A stretch of 64,000 bases of DNA from Ulota crispa (taxonomy: Eukaryota > Streptophyta > Bryopsida > Orthotrichales > Orthotrichaceae). The number at the start of each line of letters is the position of its first letter. Position 1 is the stretch's first letter. Positions 12,044-23,761 of the stretch are shown in pieces. The notes beneath the pieces were generated by a model. It saw only the letters and a list, made by a program, of their open reading frames with translations. It had not been told where the DNA came from and ran no database searches. The DNA lies in the NCBI GenBank assembly GCA_963920765.1, contig OY987245.1:5472727-5536726 (forward strand), in the 5' to 3' direction. The position numbers were made by a program, and so were the translations under genes.

Positions 12044-12587
12044 ATGCCAGATTCAAAAGTATCAACTTCGGTCTCAGCCACCGAGATTTCTTCCCTTGCA
12101 AATTCCTCCTCTTAGGTGAGGGCACAAGTACCAAAAAAAATGCTGCTAAAGCCTAGAGCTTGGTTTAAGATGATCACCTTAAACCTAAGTTATTCCCAAA
12201 ATGGGAATTTCTTCCCAAATTAACAAATATGGCGTTACTCCTTTTACTCATGCTGAATGTAAGGTAAATTCAATTGTAATTTTATCTTTTGTAGCACTAT
12301 AATATCGATGGATATTGATGCTATATATTGCTTCCTAAACATATAGATGCTCTTATAGTCATTTTACACTAAAGAATTGAAGTGTTTTGCAGCACAAAGA
12401 AGGTTTCAATCCTTTCCCCCATGAGTTGAAAATTTGAAATTGACCCAAAAACTAAAATTTCAAAAAACATGTCAAGAACACCACCTCAACTTCAAGAACA
12501 TTCAAGATTCATTAGGAAGAAACGACAGACTTGTTCACAACCTCTGTCAACGAGTAATTTCATAAAGATGCATTCATAAATTAGGAG

Positions 12588-12719
12588 TACTGTTATTTAA
12601 CCAATAAATTCCTTTGAATGAAATGATTGAAATCAATCAACATTTTTATGACCCAACAAGGTCGCTTTCTTCATTTCCTTCTTTCTAGGCTTGTAGTTAT
12701 GACCTCGACCAATCGTGCA
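12588..12719 (+). repeat. Direct repeat X, left copy
   Basis: About 135 bp (starting TACTGTTATTTAACCAAT and ending ACCAATCGTGC) is repeated at 14205-14332. Between the copies sit elements B2, D3 and A2. After the left copy the sequence reads GCCTTAA followed by B2. After the right copy it reads GCCTTAAGGC with no element. Confidence 0.8.
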
Positions 12720-12725
12720 CAAGCC

Positions 12726-12973
12726 TTAATCCCTCAGCGCCCAGGCCATATTCACGCAAATCCATACGCTTATGTACTTAGTTTAATAAAAATATTACCT
12801 AAGTAGAGTCAAATAGCTTGAATTTTTTTTTAGTAGTAGTAGACACATGTTTGGAGGTACATGAAAAAGTACAAGTCCTTTGATTTTGCCATTAAGAAGA
12901 GGATAAGAGTCAAACATGGACAATTTTCAAAACTGAGCAACCAATATTGGTCGTTGGGGCGCTTAGGGGTTAA
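12726..12973 (-). mobile_element. TTAA element B2
   Basis: A 248-bp copy, inverted relative to B1, with ends TTAATCCCTCAGCGCCC and GGGGCGCTTAGGGGTTAA. It lacks the Tourist-like insertion of B1 and so provides its empty site. Its left TTAA corresponds to the single TTAA in the right copy of repeat X. Confidence 0.75.
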
Positions 12974-13286
12974 GGTAGCAACACCCATAACCATCACTGT
13001 ACCCATAACCACCACCTCTTAAATCTTGAAAAATTTGTGAAAGTGAATAGATGTAATCACAAGTATGTACAATACGTGGACATGAAACTTTAATGTTGGT
13101 ATTAGGTGCAATTGTAGTAGGCTCTTCAAAAATTCACAACTTATTCTCATAGTATCCAAATAATACATTTGAAAGTGCAAACTCATCATTTTTCTCTTGC
13201 TAATAGGATCCTATAATTTACTAGATGTTTACTAATAATCATCATGTTCATAGCCATTAATTTGATGGTTATGGGTGCTGCTACCT
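12973..13286 (-). mobile_element. TA-flanked MITE D3
   Basis: A 314-bp element starting AGGTAGCAACACCCATAA and ending TTATGGGTGCTGCTACCT, flanked by TA on both sides (12971-12972, 13287-13288). It is an inverted copy of D1 (45532-45845) and D2 (52378-52690). It appears to sit in the central TA of a TTAA once shared by B2 and A2. Confidence 0.75.
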
Positions 13287-14199
13287 TAACCCCTAAAGGA
13301 TAAGATCCCCTTTTTTAGCAACATAGCAATTTTGGGGAGGTACTTGTGATTGGAGCTTTTCATATTTTAGGCTGAAATTTTAATAGAATGTGGGAACAAG
13401 GTTTATCTTTCATATGTACTAAATTTCATGAAATTTGGAATTATGAGTAAAAAGTTATGGCCTAATATGTTGTTTTTTTACGTTTGTCGAGCAACCTGGG
13501 CAGATTTTTAAAAATTGCTTTTTTTGAAAACAAATTTTTAAAATTGGTTTAGGGGATCTATGTGTGTAGTTGAATCATTCCATTTTGATCAACAAGATGA
13601 AAGTTATGAGGATTTTTTGTTTGCGGGCGTTATGGAATCTCTACTCTAAAATAAACTTTGAAGTCCTTTATTTTACTCAATTTTCATCATTTTGGAAAAT
13701 AAACAAAACCAAGAGATGTAGATTGTTTATTACAACATTATGACCATTGGGATTGGCATTTTTCATTTCCATGATTAAATTCTTAACATTTTAGTGTTTT
13801 GAATCATTCTCTACTTCTTTTTACTTACTAATTTTTTTCCATGTGTTATACATTCCCAATTGCTTTGAATTTTTTTTGGCATGTACTTTACTTAGGCGTG
13901 ATAAGGAATCTAGAGAAGTACCACCCACACGTCCTTTTTTCCTTAGGAATTTTACCTTTTGAAGGGTAGCTGCCCAGTTTTTCACAAGACGTTTTTGAAT
14001 ATTCAAACCATTCTATTTTCCAATCCATGCAGTGAAAAAATTTGAATTTTTTTCCACATCTTCTAAAACCATTCTTCTACAAGATCCTACGGTTGCATAT
14101 TCATTAAAACGTTTTTGTTTTCAAATATGGTTGATGCTCTAAAAATGGCAGTTTTGGAGAGTTTTTGGTGAAAACTTTGCTTGGTCCCTTAGGGGTTAA
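13286..14199 (-). mobile_element. TTAA element A2
   Basis: A 914-bp copy inverted relative to A1, with ends TTAACCCCTAAAGGAT and GGTCCCTTAGGGGTTAA. It shares the inverse of the A-family core (for example CTACTCTAAAATAAACTTTG). Confidence 0.7.
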
Positions 14200-14204
14200 G
14201 CTTA

Positions 14205-14332
14205 CTGTTATTTAACCAATCAATTCCTTTGAATGAAATCAACATTTTTATGACCCTACATGGTTTCTTTCTTCATTTCCTTCTTTCTAGGCTTGTAGTT
14301 ATGACCTCAACCAATCGTGCGCTAGCCTTAAG
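14205..14332 (+). repeat. Direct repeat X, right copy with empty TTAA site
   Basis: A repeat of 12588-12719 lying about 0.65 kb upstream of the DeSI start codon. It is followed by GCCTTAAGGC, a single TTAA without an element. Confidence 0.8.
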
Positions 14333-14338
14333 GCTATG

Positions 14339-14995
14339 AGATAGAATGAGAGAGAAAAGGCCCCACTTTTAGTAGATTTTGATGCATGTCGCCCCACCAA
14401 CTTTCGAAGCCCTCGCCTCGTAAGTTTAGGGTTTCACCGAAATCGCCAGTTTCAGCTGATTTCTTTAGTCGGAAGTTAAGTTACTGTCATGCCTGGGATT
14501 TACCTTACCTTGTCGCATCGTCGGTGTCAGCGTTTTGCTGCGAGTTCAGTTGACTAGTTGCATGCCTTTTGTGTGAAGAAAAAGGTCTTTAATTTAGTAT
14601 CAGAATTGGATGAAGATTCGACGAAGAGCTCCGCTCCGGCGACCGGGTGTAGAGTGGATCTCCCTCCCATGAATAATGCTCAGCCGTTCGAGGGATTTGG
14701 AACAGGCGCTTCCTTTTTGATGATGCAATAAGTCAAGTGCCAGAAGATCTGAATTCGAGAGAGAACCGTGCGAACTGTGGAACGGAGCGGAGGAGATGGT
14801 GATGGTTAAATTATCAGGGTTTGGGAAAAAATGAGTAACTTATGCGGGGTGGCAAGGATCGTGGTGTCACCTCGTTGTTAAGTTGTAATTTGCCGATGGT
14901 GGAGGTAGTGGTATGGCAGTTCTAGAGATTGTAGTAGTTTCAATTCGCTGCGAATTCATGCGGTTGGTTGGAAGTGGATTTTAGGGTTTTGAGCT
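14339..14995 (+). promoter_or_regulatory. 5' flank and leader of the DeSI gene
   Basis: This is unique, more GC-rich sequence between the transposon cluster and the start codon. It contains short AG-rich and pyrimidine tracts but no unambiguous TATA box. It is presumed to hold the promoter and leader, and no other gene is seen. Confidence 0.4.
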
Positions 14996-15182
14996 ATGGC
15001 GGAGGTGACATTGCACGTGTACGATGTGACCAATTGCATGAGTGTGCGTGCAAACTCTGCCATCCTGGGACTGAATAGAGTCATGCGCAGCGGCATTGGA
15101 ATTGGAGGCGTCTTTCATGGTGCTGTGGAGGTATCACCCCTCATCAATTGGAGGATATTTCAAATTTTTGAATTCATTCGAT

Positions 15183-15266
<84 letters not shown>

Positions 15267-17129
15267 ATAAATTAATTGGTGAATAATGGATTGATGGAAG
15301 AAATATGTTGAAGGATTGCTCTGCTCTCTCTCTGGCTGCTGTGTTGATTGTTTCCTTTCGCACTTGTTTTTCTACTTTTTGATTGATTGCGAAGAATTTT
15401 TGTTTTTTGGGACAGGTGTATAACAAGGAATGGTCATTTGGTTTCTGCGAACATGGGACCGGTGTCTTCCACTGTCAACCGAAACGGAACCCCATGTATA
15501 CCTACCGAGAAAGCATACCATTGGGACGGACGGAGTTGTCGCGCTCACGGGTGGAAGTGGTGATGGAAGATCTGAGTCGAGAGTGGCCGGGTGATTCTTA
15601 CGATCTTCTGTCGCGTAATTGCAACCATTTCTGCGATACCTTCTGTGTCAGGCTTGGTGTGGAGAGAGCTCCATGTAAGTGAAGTGCTGCATTGCTTTTT
15701 ATTTAACTCCTAAGCGACCAAGGATTCATGGATGGCTAAATCGATATTAGCACTAGGTTCCAATGAATACCTTACCTTTGCACGTGTTGGTCAAAAACTA
15801 AACAACACATTTGGACAGAAGAAGATATCCATTTGTGACCTTCTCTCAACATTCTCATGGCATGTTCGGTGAACAAGCGAGATTTATCAGCTGTCTGTCT
15901 AATCTTTTAAAGTGCCATTATGTAAACTTTAGCGTTCACTGCCTTCTTTAGCTCTGATTTTGCTTGGGCGTGTGTGTGTTGGCAGTATGGGTGAACAGAT
16001 TTGCGAATGCTGGTGATGCCGCATTCATGGCAGTCGACAATACTATAGAACGGGTAAATACTTCAATCTTATCACTAAGTGTCACTCCTGCTTCTGCGCA
16101 CATCATAGGTCCAAAGCTTTTTTTTATTACGCTTGAAGATTTGGGCTCATGTACCTACCCGCCTCTCTCTCTCTCACGATTCTATTTATCTAGGATCCAC
16201 TTCTTCTGTATACCAAAATGAAACTCGTGTGCCATCATTGCTTTCTTTTATTTTGGTCAAATAGCTCTACAACCCCTGAAGGACAAAAGCCTCATGGTTT
16301 GAAAATGACTAATTCAATTGATCCTATTGTACAATACATATTTCGGATGAGGATGCCAAATTTTGTTTCACTAGAATAATCGAAGAACATTGTACGTGTT
16401 GGTAGAACAGGAAAAAAAATGGTCAGAAGGAATTCGTTCTATGACCCAATCAAAACTGTTAAATGAAATTTGAGTCCCAATTTGGGTGAATTCGATGAAT
16501 AAATTTAGGACTCTTAGTCTTTGGGGTTGAAATATGTTAATATCTATTGCTGTTAAACCACATAGTCTACTTTTGATTGCACTATGATTGTCTTCTGTGT
16601 TTGCCCTGATCTGATTTATTGTGTGGAGCGTGGTTGTAAGATTCATTTCAACATTTCTGAATCTTTCAATTTGAGAGTTCCTAAGCTGATCATAGTCTAT
16701 TTTTAACAGTTTTGGGCTCGAAATTTGGTTGGAAAGGATAAAATAAGTGTCCATCTGCTGAGTCAGTCACCTTTTTTTTTTACCTCGTGTTTGGTGATGT
16801 TGTAGCTTTTGACATGTGCATTTCCCTCGTTGCAGTTAAAGCAAGCCAAAGATGAGGTGCTATTAGCGAGCAGCCGTGCTATGCAGTTCATGTTTGGATC
16901 GCCTGCATCATCATCAGCAGCTCCCCGCTTGGACTCCGCAACGCCAGATTCTCCTGGTAATACAATCATCTATCCGTCTTTATTGCGAAGTGTATCACAA
17001 CTTTCCTATCCTAGTTCGTCGTCATCGTCTATGGACAACGACAGTAGAGATGGAAGTGTCATATCCACTTCTGATGAAGATGATGATGTGGACCAATCAC
17101 CACCACCACCACCACCACCAGTATCATGA
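14996..17129 (+). CDS. PPPDE-family deSUMOylating/deubiquitinating isopeptidase (DeSI-like)
   Basis: Four exons, 14996-15130, 15416-15674, 15986-16053 and 16836-17129, join in frame (a phase 1 junction after exon 2) into a 251-residue protein. The PPPDE fold covers roughly residues 3-155. Catalytic His41 lies in GGVFHGAVE and catalytic Cys114 in LLSRNCNHFC, the circularly permuted papain-like dyad of the family. Conserved NPMYTYRESIPLG and WVNRFANAGDAA motifs place it with plant DeSI-2-type proteins, which cleave SUMO or ubiquitin conjugates. The C-terminal 75 residues are a Ser/Asp-rich tail ending in seven prolines and VS, likely disordered. The ATG was chosen because MAEVTLHVYD matches the usual N terminus. 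Intron 1 contains a (CT)41 tract. Introns 2 and 3 contain sequences resembling single TTAA-element ends (about 15705 and 16268). The substrate is unknown. Confidence 0.92.
15184..15265 (+). repeat. (CT)41 microsatellite in DeSI intron 1
   Basis: An uninterrupted run of 41 CT dinucleotides, 54 bp after the exon 1 donor. It is likely to vary in length between individuals. Confidence 0.97.
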
Positions 17130-20100
17130 GATGCTTGTGTACAGAAACTCAGCCTTCTCTGGAAAACTCAATCATCGGATAAGGGATAGCAGGTGCACTT
17201 TCTCGAGGGTCTCTCACAGTGCCAGCTTAGTGTACAGAAATTCCCTAGGTTCAGGAGTTATTTATTGTCTCTTCCTGATCAAACAAAATACCTGATTTAG
17301 TAAATAGAATTCCGTGTGCCTGTTTCCAACACTGGTGTTTGGTTTTGCTTTACTAGTCTCGGTATCTGCATCCAGGAGTAGGTTGCGTAAGCAATGTGTA
17401 TATATTGGATAAGACTGCCACTAGGAACAACAAGGGCATTCAAAATAGAGTTGTTGGTGTGTTTCAAACTGCCGGTATTGTTATTAATGATATCAATACA
17501 GATTATGGCTGACATAAAATGAGACATTTATGTCTTATTCTAAATAGCATTATTGCTTGTCTGCTTTTCTGATGGACATTTGGCACTTGATTGCAATGTA
17601 GGCGTTTTTGGGAATTAAGTTTGTCACTTTTGTGATTTTTGAATACTACTTGGACAGCTGCACTTGAGCGCTTCTGGTTATCCTGGCATTGAAAGTGTAG
17701 GCACATCGAACCCACTGGCGTTCGGTGTGAATGGGCCGTGGTAGACAGAGCAATGGGGAGGCTGGCACCCTGCTGGTTGTTCGTAGTCTCTCTTTTTTTT
17801 TTTCCTTTTTTTTGGTTTGTTTTTCTGTACCAATAGCTTGTCTTACATTGTAGGGTGCATGGGTCAGTGGAGTAAGAAAGCGCAGAAATTGACATAGCCT
17901 TTAGCCTTTAGCCTTGAACCCAGGATATTGCGCAAATAGAATCTAAATCTCTTTTCATAAGGGTTTTGAGGGTTGTGGATGGGTTGTATAGGTTGTCCAC
18001 ACCCTATACCTCGGGTAAGAAAAAGATTGAGAGGAGCGGGTGGAAGCCCAGAGAGAAAACGAAGAGGGAAACGCCCAATTAATGAGGAATGCCCAAACAG
18101 GGCAACCAAGAGAGGGGAACGACGCCCTTTCCTCCAACAATTCAAAGAAAGTTGTGTATTCTCCCGGAAAGGCAGAATCTTGCTTGGGTTTTGGGTTGTA
18201 TCTTTTATGTCTTTTTGGTTATGGGAGCTTTTGGCCAGAAAACATTTGTTCAGGGTAAGCCCCCCCCTCCATTATATACCGATCTTACGTTTTTTTTCCT
18301 TGGCTTGCATTTTTGGTTTTCTATAATTGCACAAGAGAATACTGGATGTCAAGATTTAGTGGTGGAACTGGTGTATAAAATCCTAATGAGAAGATTATTG
18401 AGGAAGTCCATGGGTAAGGCTATAATAACTAAGAACTATGGATAGGTGAGTAGTGTTATTATGCAGCATTTCATTTCGATTAGGCCGAGGTGATTGGTAC
18501 AATAAAAACCGCTCAGAATAAATGCCTCGTATTGTAGTATTGGTATAGTTTCAATGGTGTTTAATTTCTATGGAAGGAAAATCTCCAAGGAAGATTCCTA
18601 ATTGTATCAATTATTTAAAAAACAAAAGCCATCATTGCAAAGTTGTTGAGAACCATTGAGTTATGGTGTTGTGACATGTTCTTTTTTAAATACCAAAAGT
18701 GCTCTAGTACACCTAAGATTTATAGAGTACATGGACAAAAATATCCATTCCTTACTCATATCATTCCCTTCCAATCAACTCTTCACTAAATCTAAACCAA
18801 TCAACTCTTCACTAAATCTAAAACCGTTTACCTAGCTCAAAAGTCTAGAAAGGGGGACAATATGTATTAAAATTTGAAAAGCAAACTATTCCAAATCCAT
18901 GCTTGTGACTCATGTCAAGTGTAATTTTGTACTGTCAAATATGCTATATTCTTCAACTTCTAGTTTTTCACCAACTCCTTTTTAGCTTTTAACTACCTTT
19001 TAAAGCTTGAAACTGCCTCACTTCATGCGAGCTTCTTGTAAACTGAGAGTAGATTGAGAATGTATTGATGGTAAAATGATAGTGGACTTCTAGTGATTCT
19101 AAGAGCATTTTAATCATGATTTGATGTTTTTTTCAAATGTTTTTTACAAATAATTCTCCTAATTTGATTCATGTAGAATTTTAATGCATGTGTCCCTCTT
19201 TTTGAGATTTTAGATATGTAATTATTAATTTGAGATTTGGTGAAGTATTTTAGATTACAACTTAAAAAAAATCTAAGATATTTTGCCTCACTTTAAAATT
19301 TTATTGAAAAATATAAAAATGTAACAACTTTATTGTCTACATTTTGAAACATTTTTTGACAAACTAGATGTTACTTTGCATATAGGAGTCATCATTTTGA
19401 AAAATATAAATTTTCCTTCCCTTTTTAGCATTCAATCCTAATATTTCTACTTAATTAAGGTTCTCTTCTTCCTTGCCTTCCTCCTTATGCTTATCCACTT
19501 TTATTCAAATAATTGTGTTGAGATTTTCTAGCACTCTTCTCTCTTGTGCTAGAGTAGATAGCAAATCATGCATTTTGCCATTCGCATATAATAGCTATTG
19601 GCCAATCCAATAATGTCTTGTGGCACCTTTTTTAAGCGAAACTTTACTACTTTATGCAAAATCTACTATTGAGTTATAGTGTGAACATATGCTATTATGC
19701 AGGCGCTGTGATGCAATCCATCTTTGACAATCAAAGGGCATCTTTATTTTTGTAAGTTAATGTAATTCTCTTATCATGCAATTTATACTAGAATTCAATT
19801 TTAAGTTATGGGCGTTTAACAAAATCTTTAATTTTTACACCTATTGACAATTTGAGGTTTGCTAACCTTGTTGCCATACATGTAACAATCTTATTCATTT
19901 CAATTCCAAAATCCTGATGCTATCATAATATACATCACAATTGTATACTCTTAACCCCCTTAAGGATGTTATCTACCAAAAGTGTTGGCTATATTCATAC
20001 AAGGATCATTCAGTACTTGAAGAAAGGACTTTATGACAAATTTCAAAAATTCTCCCCAAAACCCTAGTTGATCAATAGTATGTATATGATTTTGGCTTGA

Positions 20101-23100
20101 AATTTGTACCTCCAATGAGACTCATGTGCTACCCAAGTGCCCCATCTATATACAGCACAGGAGAGCGTGAACATTAAAACCATTTGTGCTTTTGCAAAAT
20201 AATAATAATAATAATTGAAGAAAGCAATATTATGGCTAGTGTTCATAAATATGTCTAAATTTATAAAACTTCCATCCATTTATTTTATTGCTACACAAAA
20301 TAAACATTAATTATTATTTTTTTGCACAGTAGTTGGGTCCGTTATTCTGCTTGTTTGTTTATTTGTTTGCTTTTTTTGTTTTCTTATTCTTTTATTTATA
20401 ATTTTTACTCAAGCCAATTTGGGAAGTGTGTTGGAATGCATTAGGCAAAGGATGAGAACTCCAAATTTGCAACAACTTTGGAGAATAGTTTTCCGCAGTC
20501 CCGGGAACACTGCCTTTTTTCAAGTGCGCCAAGGACGTTCTAATATTCGTTTGGCTCCCAATGTTGTTTCTTCACCTGAAGACCCTCTCTTGCTGGCTCA
20601 AGCCAACTCCCCCTTCTAGGCGTAACACGTTCTAAGGTGGGGAACCCAATAACCATCCAAACAAGCCAAAAAATAAGCTTTTGGGGCATTCCAAAATAAC
20701 TCCCCACAGAAAGCAAGGTGAAGAAAATGGGACATTTACAAATATGACATTTGTAATAAAGTATTAGTACATTACAATATGTTGAAATGTTAACAACATT
20801 CATGGTTGAAATAGCCCAAAAGAGATTGCTATAAAGCATAGTGGTCAAATAGTGGTACTATTTGTATCTTAGCAACGGATGGTTAGATTTGTATTCTACT
20901 AGTAGATTGATGAAGATTGGTTCTAGCCAATAGAAAGTGAACATTCTTAAATTGTTGGTTTTGACTAATGATTTTTCAGGAATTTTTTGAGGCATTGGTG
21001 AACTCTTTTTGAGGTTTGATTGATTTCATATTGGATTCCACAACTAAATTGTTGTTAGGCTTTGGTACTCTATGTTGACCTTTATGTTGCCGCTTCTCAC
21101 ACTTTGGTGGAGGTTTTAGGTGGGCATACACCAAGATACAAAAATACATTATGGGCCCAAGGAGGTAGTATAGGTTTCTAGAATTGCAAAAATATGCTAT
21201 AAATGCAATTTTAGAAGACTAATTCAATGGTCAATTTGAGACAAATAATTTAGGTCATGATCCATAAAGCATATGCATATGGTTGGATGTACTATTATTT
21301 ATCAATACTCATAATAAAAAGTTAAAACTAAAGATCAAATGTGTTCTTTTTAAAGTTGAATTTAAATTTAATGGTCATTAAAGAAGCTTTTTCTTTCAAG
21401 AGGAGAATGTCAAATTTTAATTATGTTGGATTTAAAGATTTTGATCTTTCCCATTTTGAATCTCTTTTTTGAATTGATCATTTTCTAAATTAGGAAAAAA
21501 GGTTTTTTGATGTGAAACCTAATTTAACTTCTTAAACTATAAAGTAGTTGCCAACAAGATATTTGGAAATATGTATTGTTTGAATATTAGAAATCTAACA
21601 TATGAATATGATAACATTTAAACTGAAAGAAACTAAATTTTCATTTTTGCACTAGAGATGTTTACATTTATTTGGTGTTCAAGAACTGGATGCTTGACCT
21701 ATGAGTTGCTAAATAACAAGCTTTCCAATATGTTGATAGTATTCTAATACATATGCCAACTTATAGCAATGGTACTACATCTCCTTTGTAAGAAACTCTA
21801 AACTCTCAATTGGGTGGTTTCCATATTGATATGCACATCTCAAACCATTGATTTATTTGCACTTGTTTTCTATTGAGACATCATAGAATTATGTGAAGAT
21901 TGAAAGGTTATCATATCAAGCACATGTAATGTAGATTGTGTGATAAATTTTCTCTTGATTTTAGATTGTCATGAAACAAAAAGGCATTTAAATAAATTGG
22001 TATATTGACTATGGACATTTTAGGATATGGTTTCCTTTAGAGCTTTACTTCTTTCAATTTCAAAAATTGAGAACTAATGCAACAAGATTTGGAAAACTAT
22101 AAATCAAAGTGAATTAAATGCAATATTCAATTGTCTTTGCAAGTAAGATATATCATGATTTTTTTTAAGGTGTGAAACTTATTTGCAAAATCCACATTAG
22201 CCCCAAGTACACTTAATGAACATCTCACCCTACATAAAATACATTTACCTCCAAGTTGTACTTATTGTGTCATTGTTTCTCAAGGCAATTCATAAATACA
22301 ACAAATGGAAACTAAAAAGTGAGGTACATGGAGAATGTATAGATGATGGGGGGCTAAGATTGTTTGTGAATTAGTTAGAGCTTCATATTGAAGTTTAAAG
22401 GGTTAAAACTTTTAAAGAAATTGGCAAGATTGAGACATAATTGTCAAAAATTGTGGCCATTTAAGAAAACACTTTGCATTGAATTTTTAAGTGATATCAT
22501 TGTATATTTGACCATATAATCTCAAAATTAACATAATTTTGTACCTAGAGAATTCTAGTTAAACTTTGGTTCTTAATCATTGACCATATCATAACATTCA
22601 AAGATGGATTATTTTGTTTTTGGGCCTCGCAAAAAGGAGGTAATGTGTTTTCAATGTCTTACAACTTAAAATCTTGTGTTCTTGTACCAAGTAACTCTTG
22701 AAATTATATTGCAAAATTTTGTTAAGAGTATATGCAAAAAAATCAAATCAAATGAACATATCTATCATGGTGAAAGTGAATTGTTGTTAAGGTAATTTAG
22801 CAATTTCATCATACAAAAGGTAGACTTTGAAGGGTGCAATAAACAACAATCTTCTATTTGGGAAAATAAATATAGTGAGCACCTAATTTGCACTCAATAT
22901 TTTTTGCGACCATGAAAATTTGAAAAAAATGAAAAAACAAGAATCAGCACCTTTGACTTGAAAACACTAGTCTTGAAATTGGGTGTTTTTGTTTTATGGA
23001 CACTGCCCAAAGTAGAAAACTTGTTATTAAAAGGCTCATAAGCTCACTTCAGGTACTTGTGCGCTCTGTAACTCTTGAGAATATGTTGCACAAATGTGTT

Positions 23101-23761
23101 GAGAGTATGTATAATTATTTTCCAACCAATTGGACATTGTTGTTTTCGGCTTCTCAAATTGCCTAATTTAAAAAAGAAGTCATATAGTTTGTTTCAATCT
23201 TTTGCTATTTCGTTCATGAATTTTGTAAATTAGTGTGTAAGAAAGGTATTCCTTACACACAAGTTCCACCAAATTTTTAAGAGAATCCATGTCCCTTTAT
23301 ATTTTCAATTGAATATCCAAAATTGCTATGCTTGCCAAAAAAGCAATGTCTAATACATCAGGGGTTCAATTTCCACTAGTTTCTTTCTTTATTTTGTGAC
23401 ATACTTTATTCCTTCTATTTTGAAAATTTCAAGGCTTGTATACGTGACCTCAAAATTTTTGCACGAATATTAAGTAACGCAAAAGTCCTATATTTTTAGT
23501 TTTAGTTTCAAATTTAAGCACACCTATTTTTTTTAAAGTATAGCCTTAGAATGATAAAGGTGAAACAAACATTTTTATCCAAATTAAAAAATCAGCATTT
23601 TATGCTCACAGGGGGTGTCCCGTTAGCAATTTAGGGTGTCGAAGTAGTAATTCCCTATCTATAACGCAATTTTTTAAATCACGTTTGCAAGTGTTTCCAG
23701 AGACAATGCCACATTGAGCACTGCAGCGTTAACAAAAGCATCAACAATCACCCTCTCTCTA
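17130..23761. other. Intergenic, AT-rich, no convincing gene
   Basis: The first kilobase is the presumed 3' flank of the DeSI gene. At about 17960-18260 there is a more GC-rich patch with overlapping open frames; one ends in a hydrophobic stretch next to a good donor (GGTAAGCC), but no family was recognised. A 66-residue frame at 20419-20619 is likewise unrecognised. The rest, to 23.7 kb, is AT-rich sequence with a short (AAT)n run near 20200 and no repeat that I could pair with others. Confidence 0.4.

Larger units (their letters stand above)
11291..12237. mobile_element. Inverted-repeat element H2 with two nested insertions
   Basis: Ends are AACGCCATATTCATTAA at 11291 and the inverse of AACGCCATATTTGTTAA at about 12237, followed on each side by GGGAA or its inverse. 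The flanks read ACTC on the left and ACTC on the right, a possible 4-bp target duplication. An hAT-like element (11376-11957) and a 79-bp TTAA mini-element (11965-12043) lie inside. Confidence 0.55.

Noticed and set aside
15160-15426. Arg-Glu repeat protein on the minus strand
   Set aside because: It is read from the (GA)n complement of the intronic microsatellite.
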